This document shows, one piece after another, positions 1 through 6,020 of a DNA stretch of 11,885 nucleotides. Source of the stretch: Ignavibacteriales bacterium (GTDB taxonomy: Bacteria; Bacteroidota; Ignavibacteria; Ignavibacteriales; Ignavibacteriaceae); contig DAIERC010000174.1 in assembly GCA_027347125.1 (NCBI GenBank), positions 1 to 11,885 of the forward strand. The letters run 5' to 3'. The notes under the pieces are model-generated. The model ran no database searches. It saw only the letters and a list, made by a program, of their open reading frames with translations, and was not told where the DNA came from. The translations under genes were made by a program, and so were the position numbers. Positions within the stretch are counted from its first letter, which is position 1; each line of letters opens with the position of its first letter.

Positions 1-463
1 ATCATCCTCAAAAAGGCAATAACCTGGGCGAACAAATGTCAGACGCATTTTGTACAATGTTTAGCAAGGGCATAAATTATGCCGTAATAATCGGAACAGA
101 TATACCCGATATTTTGGACGAACTTATAAGGTGCGCGTATAAGCTATTGGATAATAATGATTTTGTTATCGTCCCGCAAATGACGGCGGTTTTTATCTTC
201 TCGGAATGGAAAATTTTTATCCGGGTTTGTTTGATGATATCAAATGGAGTACAAGCAGTGTTTACGGAGAGTTGGTTGAAAAAATATTAAGACGAAATTT
301 AAAATTTGCAAACATGGAAGTTTTAACCGACATAGATACCAAAGCCGATCTTAAAGAATGGCTGGCTAAAGATAAAAATGAAAACTCAAAAAATTTAAGT
401 GAGAAATTAAATCAATTAATATTATCCGGAAATTCGGGGAAACATGAAGCGGCGGAGCAATAG
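1..463 (+). pseudogene. DUF2064/TIGR04282 glycosyltransferase-like gene, 5' cut by the window, frameshifted
   Basis: This is the C-terminal part of a DUF2064 protein (TIGR04282, GT-A-like nucleotidyltransferase/glycosyltransferase fold, role poorly known). Reading starts at base 3 with HPQKGNNLGEQM followed by SDAF, then GTDIPDI with the family's acidic residue, and FVIVP. From about base 176 the family sequence continues in another frame: ANDGGFYLLGMENF, then the WST motif, and DIDTKADLKEWL near the end. Inserting one base in the run 174-176 (GTCCC-GCA to GTCCCNGCA) restores a continuous protein with the expected P-x-x-D-G-G motif, so this is one gene with a one-base deletion. The break falls inside the conserved nucleotide-sugar loop, so neither half alone should be active. 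It may be a real mutation or an assembly error. The family assignment is fairly sure; the substrate is unknown. Stop is TAG at 461-463. Confidence 0.8.
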
Positions 464-702
464 AAAACTGATTTGCCTAGTGCAATCATGCATTGCAATA
501 ATTCAATCTGACATAGTATTTTGCGATGTAAACTGATAAATAATTTTGTTAAAAAATGAAACCGAAACTTCTTCAAACGGTAAATTTTTACATGCTATAA
601 GATCATTTTTGTGCCGTTTATCGGGCTTATAATCCACTAAGCGAATTTATACCCAAAACTCAATCTTTAGTGATCTAAAAACTTTATAATTACATATACT
701 TT
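464..702. other. intergenic stretch without a supported gene
   Basis: Between the broken glycosyltransferase-like gene and the microprotein promoter I see no credible gene. It holds a small inverted repeat TGCAAT/ATTGCA (481-486 and 492-497) with no T-run, and a 14-codon ATG ORF at 556-600 without an RBS. A TTG (521-523) lies 17 bases before TAATTTTG (541-548), which fits the Bacteroidota TTG/TAnnTTTG promoter pattern, but nothing obvious starts close downstream. No terminator for the preceding gene was found. Confidence 0.5.
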
Positions 703-731
703 TTGTAGTTTCTATATGAAACTAATACAAT
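703..731 (+). promoter_or_regulatory. sigma70-like promoter for the microprotein gene
   Basis: TTGTAG (703-708) and TACAAT (726-731) are separated by exactly 17 bases; the -10 matches TATAAT at five of six positions and the -35 matches TTGACA at four of six. It would give a leader of about 50 bases before the start at 790. Confidence 0.5.
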
Positions 732-789
732 AAAAATAACATACAGCCAAAAACTGTTTAAACTTGATATTTTTTGGGAGGGCCAAAGA

Positions 790-900
790 ATGGATTTGTT
801 TTCGCTTGTAGTATCTGCGCTAACAGTTGTTGCAGGATCGATGTTTGTCTTTATAGGCGGTTCATATATCGCGTACCGGATTAGAAAAAGATCTATGTAA
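790..900 (+). CDS. 36-residue single-pass membrane microprotein
   Basis: A short gene encoding 36 residues that begins MDLFSLVVSALTVVAG and ends RIRKRSM. Residues about 4-29 are hydrophobic and can form one transmembrane helix; the tail after it (YRIRKRSM) is strongly basic, so an outside N terminus and cytoplasmic C terminus are expected. The start is well supported: GGGAGG at 777-782 lies 7 bases before the ATG, a sigma70-like promoter sits at 703-731, and a strong terminator follows at 919-964. The gene therefore looks like its own transcription unit of about 225 bases. I do not recognise the protein. It could be a small subunit or regulator of a membrane complex, as many such microproteins are, but nothing here names the partner. 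It is not clearly CydX- or CcoS-like. Confidence 0.65.
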   Translation: MDLFSLVVSALTVVAGSMFVFIGGSYIAYRIRKRSM

Positions 901-918
901 CTTCGTATAAAAATTCTG

Positions 919-964
919 AGATTCAGTATTTATGTATTTACATAAGTACTGAATCTTTTTTTAT
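919..964 (+). terminator. strong intrinsic terminator after the microprotein gene
   Basis: A 16-bp stem (919-934 with 941-956, a single G-U pair, no other mismatch) closes a six-base loop TATTTA and is followed by a T-rich tract (TTTTTTTATTTTT). It ends the microprotein transcript and insulates the radical SAM gene downstream. Confidence 0.9.
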
Positions 965-1063
965 TTTTAAAACCTTTCCCAATTTCTGCCGAGAGTAATT
1001 TTTCATCACTATTTGCTAAATAAATTTTCTTTATCTTAACGCATTTTTAAGAGTAATTATACT

Positions 1064-2125
1064 ATGCATATAAAAGGAAGAGGCGCCCAGCAAAACCCCA
1101 AGAACCGGTTTGAACAAATTCATATTGAACCGGATGCGTTTGATGATACCGAATACGAAGAAAAAGAAAATTATGAAAAAAATATAAATACCGTGTTTTA
1201 TAAAGATTATTCCAAAAGCATAATCTCGCGGAATGACAGCAAAGATGTGGGATTTGATTATTCATTTAATCCGTACCGCGGCTGCGAGCACGGATGTATT
1301 TATTGTTATGCCCGGCCCACGCATGAGTATCTCGGATTCTCTTCCGGGATAGATTTTGAATCGAAAATTGTGGTTAAAGAAAATGCGCCGACGCTTCTAA
1401 GAAAATTTTTTAATAATAAAAATTATAAACCTGATGTTATTATGTTTTCGGGCAATACCGATTGCTACCAACCCGTTGAAAGAAAACTAAAATTAACACG
1501 CGAAGCGTTAAAAATATGTCTTGAGTTTGGAAATCCTGTATCGATAATAACAAAAAATTCGTTGATCCTGAGAGATATAGATGTTCTTAAAGAAATGGCC
1601 GGTAAAAGTTTGGTCGCTGTTATGATATCAATTACTACAATGAATCGGGAATTAACGCGGGTGATGGAACCACGTACATCCTTGCCTGAAAGAAGAATAA
1701 ACACTATAAAAGTATTAGCAGAAAACAAAGTGCCGGTGGGTGTAAACATTGCGCCGATAATACCGGGATTAAACGATAAAGAAATTCCATCGATAATTGA
1801 AGTCTCGGCAAAAGCCGGAGCAAATTTTGCCGGCAGAACCATGCTCAGGCTTCCCTATTCGGTAAAAGAATTGTTCTTAAACTGGATCAATGAAAATATG
1901 CCGGAAAGAGCGGGTAAAATTGTTAACCAAATAATGCAGATTAGAAACGGCAAACTAAATGAGTCAGAGTTCGGTAAAAGATTTACGGGTGAAGGCGAGC
2001 TGGCTAACACTATAAATAATTTATTTAATTTAAGCTGTGCGAAACACGGCTTAAACCGGAGCAGGCCGCAGTTGATATTGAATAATTTCAGGGCGCAACG
2101 CGGATCGCAAATTGAATTATTCTAA
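1064..2125 (+). CDS. PA0069 family radical SAM protein (SplB-like, COG1533)
   Basis: A 353-residue radical SAM protein. The 4Fe-4S cluster motif CxxxCxxC is present as CEHGCIYC (Cys74, Cys78, Cys81), preceded by the family's NPYRGC segment and followed by YARPTHEYLGF. The segment SGNTDCYQPVER (about 129-140) and PRTSLPERR also match the PA0069/Rv2578c group, which is related to spore photoproduct lyase and often annotated as DNA repair photolyase-like; the true substrate is unproven. The start at 1064 lacks a clear Shine-Dalgarno site, but the N terminus RGAQQNPKNRFE is typical of the family and supports it. The gene appears to stand alone between the terminator at 919-964 and a 102-base gap. 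Length is normal for the family. Family call is firm, function open. Confidence 0.93.
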   Translation: MHIKGRGAQQNPKNRFEQIHIEPDAFDDTEYEEKENYEKNINTVFYKDYSKSIISRNDSKDVGFDYSFNPYRGCEHGCIYCYARPTHEYLGFSSGIDFESKIVVKENAPTLLRKFFNNKNYKPDVIMFSGNTDCYQPVERKLKLTREALKICLEFGNPVSIITKNSLILRDIDVLKEMAGKSLVAVMISITTMNRELTRVMEPRTSLPERRINTIKVLAENKVPVGVNIAPIIPGLNDKEIPSIIEVSAKAGANFAGRTMLRLPYSVKELFLNWINENMPERAGKIVNQIMQIRNGKLNESEFGKRFTGEGELANTINNLFNLSCAKHGLNRSRPQLILNNFRAQRGSQIELF

Positions 2126-2177
2126 AGTTTTACTTGGATAAATAATTAGAGGTTTTTTTCAAAATAAATTTATTATC

Positions 2178-2195
2178 TTAGAATCCTAATTCTAA
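2178..2195. repeat. inverted repeat upstream of the small membrane protein gene
   Basis: TTAGAAT (2178-2184) and ATTCTAA (2189-2195) form a perfect 7-bp inverted repeat around CCTA, 33 bases before the start at 2228. The run that follows is A-rich rather than T-rich, so it is not a forward terminator; it could be an operator or a weak reverse terminator. Confidence 0.35.
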
Positions 2196-2227
2196 AAAAA
2201 ACATCAAACAAACATAAAAAAGAAAAA

Positions 2228-2494
2228 ATGGCTCAAAAAAAAGGAAAACCGAAAGAAAGGCAGATTGGGAAAAAACCACCGGAAAAGAAACCGTTGATAA
2301 ATCCAAGGTATAAAAATACATTCTGGACAATTGTGGTTTTAGTAATTCTGCTGATATTTTTTATTGTAAATAATACCAGATCAGTACCGGAACATGGACC
2401 ATATCCGCCAAACTACAATTCCGCCGCAAACTCAAAACCGGATACGGCGATTGATCCGAGATTGCAAATGGATACACATACTAATGTGAAATAA
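2228..2494 (+). CDS. small single-pass membrane protein, basic N terminus
   Basis: An 88-residue protein in three parts: a strongly basic, Lys/Pro-rich cytoplasmic head (1-31), one hydrophobic helix (about 32-48, FWTIVVLVILLIFFIV) and a short polar tail (49-88) with GPYPPNYN. Positive-inside charge predicts the tail outside the inner membrane. There is no enzyme motif. The basic head plus single helix recalls the N terminus of FtsH-type proteases, but no AAA or protease domain follows, so I treat it as a separate protein of unknown function. It ends 20 bases before the thioredoxin gene on the same strand, so the two are probably co-transcribed and may share a periplasmic redox or envelope role. 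No clear Shine-Dalgarno site is seen (AAAAAGAAAAA precedes the ATG). Confidence 0.7.
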   Translation: MAQKKGKPKERQIGKKPPEKKPLINPRYKNTFWTIVVLVILLIFFIVNNTRSVPEHGPYPPNYNSAANSKPDTAIDPRLQMDTHTNVK

Positions 2495-2514
2495 ATCTAA
2501 AATAGGAAAATGAG

Positions 2515-3075
2515 ATGAAAAAAATCACTCTTATCTTAATGTTCTTTGCAGCAGTTGCTTTATTTGGATTCGATAAAACTTCAGCCAAAGCCGCTGACGA
2601 TATGAATAACGCAGCAAACCATCTTTCAAATACGGAGAATACAAATCTTAATGCCGATAACCAAAAAGCGCCTAATTTTACTTTGATTGATACGCAAGGG
2701 AAAAAAGTATCTTTGTCCGACTTTAAAGGGAAAGTAGTTATTGTTGATTTTTGGGCTACCTGGTGCCCGCCGTGCAGAAGAGGCATTCCTGATTTAATTG
2801 CAATAAAAAAAGAGTATAAAAACAAAGTTGTTATAATCGGAATTTCTTTGGACCTGGATACAAAGAAAGATGTTATACCTTTCATTAAAAATTACGGAAT
2901 CAATTATCCTGTTGTTTATGGAAATAACGAAGTAGTTCAAGCGTACGGAAACATCGAAGCAATACCGACATCTTTTGTTATTGATAAAAACGGTAAAATA
3001 GTCAACCAGCATGTCGGGTTAACACCAAAAGAAACTTACATAAACGAAATTAAAAAGCTTCTCGGCAAATCTTAA
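2515..3075 (+). CDS. exported TlpA/ResA-like thiol-disulfide oxidoreductase
   Basis: A 186-residue thioredoxin-fold protein of the TlpA/ResA (AhpC/TSA-Redoxin) class. Residues 1-25 form a signal sequence (MKKITLILMFFAAVALF core, AKA before ADD), without a lipobox cysteine, followed by a flexible Asn-rich linker to about residue 50. The catalytic motif is WCPPC (Cys84, Cys87) in VDFWATWCPPCRRG, and the cis-proline loop is IPTSF (Pro151). APNFTLIDTQGKKVSLSDFKG at the domain start is classic for the family. In this group the protein reduces disulfides in the envelope, often for cytochrome c maturation; the actual partner is not shown here. AGGA lies about 8 bases before the chosen ATG; an earlier ATG at 2509 runs into TGA at once. 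Probably in one operon with the small membrane protein upstream. Confidence 0.93.
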   Translation: MKKITLILMFFAAVALFGFDKTSAKAADDMNNAANHLSNTENTNLNADNQKAPNFTLIDTQGKKVSLSDFKGKVVIVDFWATWCPPCRRGIPDLIAIKKEYKNKVVIIGISLDLDTKKDVIPFIKNYGINYPVVYGNNEVVQAYGNIEAIPTSFVIDKNGKIVNQHVGLTPKETYINEIKKLLGKS

Positions 3076-3086
3076 AAATTATTAAA

Positions 3087-3112
3087 GGGGTTCTGCTTTG
3101 TGGCAGAATCCC
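3087..3112. terminator. shared hairpin between convergent genes
   Basis: GGGGTTCTGC (3087-3096) and GCAGAATCCC (3103-3112) form a 10-bp stem with one G-U pair and the loop TTTGTG. Read on the minus strand it is followed by a T-rich stretch (TTTAATAATTTTT), so it fits the end of the DUF2905 gene best. It lies 11 bases after the thioredoxin stop and may also end that transcript, though without a T-run on the plus strand. Confidence 0.65.
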
Positions 3113-3138
3113 TGCAATATCCGGCTCAACAATCAAAA

Positions 3139-3372
3139 TCATTTTCTAAAAAAATATAATATCAGGCTGATAATTATACTTAATAAAATTGATGTTGCGA
3201 TTGGAAAATAAAAAGTAAAATTTTTCCTTTTTATATAAATATCTCCGGGCAACTTCCCGATAAATGGAATTTTATCCCATAGAAGCAAAAACAATCCCAG
3301 TATAAGAATTATTATTCCAAAAAATACCAGTACTTTCCCGAGTTGTTGAAATTCATGCATGTCTATATTCAA
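3139..3372 (-). CDS. DUF2905 family membrane protein
   Basis: A 77-residue protein that matches DUF2905: LGK at 11-13, a hydrophobic helix (about 14-31), the signature IPFIGKLPGDI (35-45), the basic IKRKNFTFYFP segment (47-57) and a second helix (about 58-74). Two inner-membrane helices with a short conserved loop are the whole protein; the length is usual for the family and no function is established. An in-frame Met at position 5 is an alternative start. It converges on the thioredoxin gene with a shared hairpin at 3087-3112 and diverges from the histidine kinase gene across 153 bases, where I found no clear promoter for either. Confidence 0.92.
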   Translation of the reverse strand: MNIDMHEFQQLGKVLVFFGIIILILGLFLLLWDKIPFIGKLPGDIYIKRKNFTFYFPIATSILLSIIISLILYFFRK

Positions 3373-3525
3373 TTTTTTTTCAGATCAATTATACAAAACA
3401 CTTCCAAAAATATAAACAGCAATTTATAGCTTTTTAGAATTGATGAAATTTTCATTATATTCATTTATAAAATTGTACCAAATACCTGTATAAAAGAATT
3501 TGCTTAGGCATGTATAGAAACTCAA

Positions 3526-4692
3526 ATGCCGTCAACCGATTTAATCTTTAGTCTAAATAATCCTATTCTGCTTTCCGTTTTGCTAAGCCTTGCGTTGCTT
3601 GGTTTAACTTATATTTTTTACGTTCATATTTTTTTGCCGAGCAACAAAAAATTCAAAGAGGAAAAAGAAACTCTTGAAACACAAAACGCAAAATTGATGG
3701 CGCTTTTTGCCGAGCTGGATCCGGAACCGCTGTTTCGTTTTAACAAGCAGGGAAAGATTATTCTTTCAAACAAAGCTGGCATTGAATTGCTGGGTGAAAA
3801 ATGGAAAGAAGAAATAAGTATTGTTAATATTTTACCGCCTCTTAACGATTTCAATTTTTCCGGCTTTATTGAAGATGGCCAAACATTAAATTTATCGGCC
3901 GAAATTTTTAATGAATATTTTGACGTTACAATCAAAGGAATTCCGGAAATGGAATTCGGGCAAATATATTGTAACAACATTACTTCCAGAAAAAACTTTG
4001 AAAACGAGTTAACCAGTTCGAGGAAAAAGCTGCGCGATTTATCAAATCATTTGCAAAGGCTTCAGGAAGAAGAGAAGCAGAAAATATCGATGGAATTGCA
4101 TGACAGCCTGGGACAGATTTTAACTTCAATAAAATTAAATTTGGAAGCGCTAAAAGATATGCCGGCAGATTCAAGGGAGAGGATTGAACGCATTAACGAT
4201 ATTGCTTCGCTTATAGATAGCGCGATGTTTGAAGTAAGAGAAATTTCTTACAGATTAAAACCAAGAATTCTTGATGACCTGGGATTACTTCCCGCTTTAA
4301 ACTCATTGTGCAATGAAATATCAAAAAAATCAAATATGAAAAGTATATTTCAGGCGTATAAGGTTGATAAACGATTAAATGCGGATACGGAAACAACTTT
4401 GTACAGAATTGCGCAGGAAGCATTAAACAATATTATTAAACATTCGCAGGCAACCGAATTCAGTATTCAGATTGTAAAACATCCGGGTTTTGTCAGGATG
4501 ATGGTAGAGGATGACGGCGTTGGTTTTGATCCTAACAATTTACAGAAAGATCCATTGCAGAAGAACGGAATGGGGTTAATAAATATGTCTGAGCGAACAA
4601 TTGCATTGAACGGAAAGTTGGCAATCGATTCCAGGAAAGGCGGCGGAACGGAAATTATTGTGGAAATACCTTTGGAGAATGAAAATGAATAA
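3526..4692 (+). CDS. NarL-type sensor histidine kinase (TM, PAS, HisKA_3, HATPase_c)
   Basis: A 388-residue kinase of the HisKA_3 class. Order: one membrane helix (about 12-36), a short coiled coil (41-62), a PAS-like domain (about 60-155), a second helical linker rich in Glu/Lys (156-187), the HisKA_3 phosphoacceptor region with His192 in ELHDSLGQ, and a HATPase_c domain with N box (Asn301-Asn302 in EALNNIIKH), G1 box DDGVGFDP (329-336) and G2 box GMGL (348-351). No large extracytoplasmic sensor exists, so the signal is probably read by the PAS domain or in the membrane. The gene overlaps the response regulator gene by 8 bases (ATGAATAA), a sign of translational coupling. Autophosphorylation at His192 and transfer to Asp56 of the partner follow from the family. 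The signal is unknown. Confidence 0.95.
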   Translation: MPSTDLIFSLNNPILLSVLLSLALLGLTYIFYVHIFLPSNKKFKEEKETLETQNAKLMALFAELDPEPLFRFNKQGKIILSNKAGIELLGEKWKEEISIVNILPPLNDFNFSGFIEDGQTLNLSAEIFNEYFDVTIKGIPEMEFGQIYCNNITSRKNFENELTSSRKKLRDLSNHLQRLQEEEKQKISMELHDSLGQILTSIKLNLEALKDMPADSRERIERINDIASLIDSAMFEVREISYRLKPRILDDLGLLPALNSLCNEISKKSNMKSIFQAYKVDKRLNADTETTLYRIAQEALNNIIKHSQATEFSIQIVKHPGFVRMMVEDDGVGFDPNNLQKDPLQKNGMGLINMSERTIALNGKLAIDSRKGGGTEIIVEIPLENENE

Positions 4693-5335
4693 AATAAAAA
4701 TTCTTATTGTGGATGATCATTTGCTTGTAAGAACCGGTATAACCAGTTTGTTAAAAGACGTTGTCGATATTGAAATAATCGGCGAAGCGGAAAACGGAAG
4801 AGACGCGATTAAAAAGACGGGAGAATTAAAACCCGACGTGATTCTTATGGATATATCTATGCCTGAAATTAGCGGGCTGGAAGCTACTCCCAAAATAAAA
4901 TTGTTATTTCCGGATACAAAAATATTAATACTAACAATGCATGAAAATGAAGAATACGTTTTAAGCGCATTCAAATTAGGAGCTATGGGTATTCTTCACA
5001 AGAATGTAAGCAAAGAAGAATTAATAACCGCAATAAAAAATGTTTATGCCGGCAAAAGATATTTCGGTGCCAGCATTTCGCAAATGGTTATTGAAAATAT
5101 GGTGCAAAAATTTGATGAATCAAGTTTTATTAAAGAGAAGGAAAAAATGGTTCTTACTAAAAGAGAAAAAGAAGTTCTCCATTTTGTAGCAAGCGGGTTA
5201 TCAAACCAGGAAATAGCCGATACTCTTGAAATCAGCACCCGTACGGTTGATTCACACAAATCGAACCTGATGCAAAAGTTAAATGTTAAAACAAGCGCCG
5301 CCCTGGCAAAATATGCTATTGAAAATAATTTTTAA
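4685..5335 (+). CDS. NarL/FixJ family response regulator (REC + LuxR HTH)
   Basis: A 216-residue transcription regulator. The receiver domain (about 3-120) has the acidic pair Asp10-Asp11, phosphoacceptor Asp56 in ILMDISMP, Thr84 and Lys106. The C-terminal LuxR-type helix-turn-helix runs from about 155 to 210 (LTKREKEVLHFVASG, then SNQEIADTLEISTRTVDSHK). I chose the ATG at 4685 because GGAG (4674-4677) lies 7 bases before it and the protein then begins MNKIKILIVDDH as relatives do; ATGs at 4658 and 4679 are in frame but poorly placed. It is the partner of the overlapping kinase. Regulators of this class bind paired short inverted half-sites as dimers, which makes the heptamer array 92 bases past its stop a candidate target. 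That link is inference. No T-run terminator follows. Confidence 0.95.
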   Translation: MNKIKILIVDDHLLVRTGITSLLKDVVDIEIIGEAENGRDAIKKTGELKPDVILMDISMPEISGLEATPKIKLLFPDTKILILTMHENEEYVLSAFKLGAMGILHKNVSKEELITAIKNVYAGKRYFGASISQMVIENMVQKFDESSFIKEKEKMVLTKREKEVLHFVASGLSNQEIADTLEISTRTVDSHKSNLMQKLNVKTSAALAKYAIENNF

Positions 5336-5426
5336 AAAATATATTTAATGCATCAAATCTTCATCCATCCTACATATATTTGACACATTTTAAAAAATGC
5401 AAATTTAGCCCGTTTTCACAGGAAAT

Positions 5427-5510
5427 CTAGGAAGAATTCCTAGACGTCTAGGAAGAATTCCTAGAAAAAACTAGGAAGAATTCCTAGAAGGGACTAGGTA
5501 ATTTTACTGA
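5427..5510. repeat. phased array of CTAGGAA/TTCCTAG heptamers, candidate operator
   Basis: Three identical 17-bp inverted repeats, CTAGGAAGAATTCCTAG, lie at 5427-5443, 5448-5464 and 5471-5487, with a degenerate fourth (CTAGGTAATTTTACTGA, 5494-5510, 10 of 17 positions kept). Seen as half-sites there are seven heptamers of alternating orientation starting at 5427, 5437, 5448, 5458, 5471, 5481 and 5494, i.e. every 10-13 bp, close to one helical turn. Copies 1 and 2 together make an 18-bp perfect palindrome, TTCCTAGACGTCTAGGAA (5437-5454). The array sits directly upstream of a possible -10 (TATACA 5527-5532 or TATATT 5533-5538) that has no good -35, which is the arrangement of an activator-dependent promoter. 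A perfect TTGACA at 5380-5385 lies upstream, but without a good -10. Confidence 0.85.
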
Positions 5511-5566
5511 TTCTTTTTATCCGAACTATACATATATTCGTCAAGGTTTTTTTCAAGGGCAGGGTA

Positions 5567-5632
5567 ATGGGGATTCGAGGAACCATTGAATATGCTCCTG
5601 TCCAATGGTTCCCGTTTTTTTATAAATCATAA
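5567..5632 (+). CDS. possible 21-residue leader peptide through the terminator hairpin
   Basis: An ATG at 5567, preceded by AGGG at 5561-5564, opens a 21-codon ORF (MGIRGTIEYAPVQW, then FPFFYKS) that ends with TAA at 5632. It reads through the complete hairpin at 5576-5614 and its T-run. If translated, ribosomes on it would keep the terminator from folding, which is the logic of translation-controlled attenuation. There is no homopolymeric or regulatory codon run, and such a short ORF can occur by chance, so I list it as a candidate only. Confidence 0.25.
   Translation: MGIRGTIEYAPVQWFPFFYKS
5576..5621 (+). terminator. strong intrinsic terminator or attenuator before the receiver gene
   Basis: GGAACCATTG (5579-5588) and CAATGGTTCC (5603-5612) pair perfectly over 10 bp; CG at 5576-5577 and 5613-5614 add two more pairs across a bulged A. 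Seven T follow at 5615-5621. The 14-base loop contains CTCCT (5595-5599), an anti-Shine-Dalgarno sequence. It lies downstream of the heptamer array and only 27 bases before the receiver gene start at 5649, so it either ends a short RNA that starts near 5540 or attenuates transcription into the receiver gene. The left arm segment CCATTG (5583-5588) could also pair with CAATGG at 5647-5652, over the start codon at 5649. Confidence 0.85.
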
Positions 5633-5648
5633 ATATCTTCCGGTGCCA

Positions 5649-6020
5649 ATGGCCAAATTAAAAGTATTAGTTGTAGAAGATGATATTGATACTCAGTTAT
5701 TCTTAGAACTGCTCTTAGGTAAATATTATCATCTTGTAATGTGCCTTAACGATGTAGAATGCTATGCAGGAATGAGAAATAATGATATTAGACTAATTGT
5801 AATGGACGTAGCGCTAAAAGGTAGTATGGACGGCCTGCAAATTACCAGAGAACTAAAAAACTCCGATCAATATAAACACATTCCTATCGTATGTCTTTCG
5901 GCTCATGTATTAGAAAATGACAAACGGCTGGCTTATGAGGCGGGGGTCGATGTGTTTCTAGGAAAACCGGTGAGCAATGAAAAATTATTATCTACACTCG
6001 ACGATTTTATTCTCAGGTAA
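5649..6020 (+). CDS. single-domain response regulator (REC only), first copy
   Basis: A 123-residue receiver domain with no output domain. Key residues are all present: Glu10-Asp11-Asp12, phosphoacceptor Asp53 in IVMDVALKG, Ser84 in CLSAH and Lys106 in GKPV. It should accept phosphate from a histidine kinase and act by protein contact or as a phosphate relay, not by binding DNA. The start is uncertain. ATG 5649 gives the expected MAKLKVLVVEDD but has no Shine-Dalgarno site. ATG 5592, inside the hairpin loop, has GAGGA 10 bases upstream and adds 19 residues (MLLSNGSRFF and on). I prefer 5649 because the extension would be encoded by the terminator itself. It aligns without gaps to the receiver at 7619-8026, about 49 of 117 positions identical by eye, so the two are paralogues. 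No terminator is evident after it. Confidence 0.92.
   Translation: MAKLKVLVVEDDIDTQLFLELLLGKYYHLVMCLNDVECYAGMRNNDIRLIVMDVALKGSMDGLQITRELKNSDQYKHIPIVCLSAHVLENDKRLAYEAGVDVFLGKPVSNEKLLSTLDDFILR

Noticed and set aside
481..497. TGCAAT/ATTGCA hairpin as a terminator for the glycosyltransferase-like gene
   Set aside because: Six-bp stem and no T-run.
521..548. Bacteroidota-type promoter TTG-N17-TAATTTTG
   Set aside because: Good match, but the next gene is about 240 bases away and has a better placed promoter at 703-731; in AT-rich DNA this pattern is frequent by chance.
556..600. 14-codon ORF after AAAAA
   Set aside because: No RBS, no hydrophobic or conserved feature, likely chance.
1465..1842. 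Minus-strand 125-residue ORF inside the radical SAM gene
   Set aside because: Shadow of a well-supported gene; no RBS and no recognisable protein.
2178..2195. Terminator after the radical SAM gene
   Set aside because: Hairpin is followed by A, not T, on the plus strand; kept only as an inverted repeat.
2481..2885. Minus-strand 134-residue ORF over the thioredoxin gene
   Set aside because: Antisense to the WCPPC-containing domain; composition is that of a frame shadow.
5427..5510. The repeated palindromes as a small CRISPR array
   Set aside because: Units are 17 bp with spacers of only 4-6 bases, and no cas genes are near; the geometry fits protein binding sites.
5557..5580. G-quadruplex from GGG, GGG, GGGG and GG runs
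   Set aside because: Only three runs of three or more G; a two-tier form is possible but weak.
5586..5648. N-terminal extension of the first receiver from TTG 5586 or ATG 5592
   Set aside because: The added residues would be encoded by a terminator hairpin and T-run and match no receiver; kept as a start alternative because GAGGA precedes ATG 5592.
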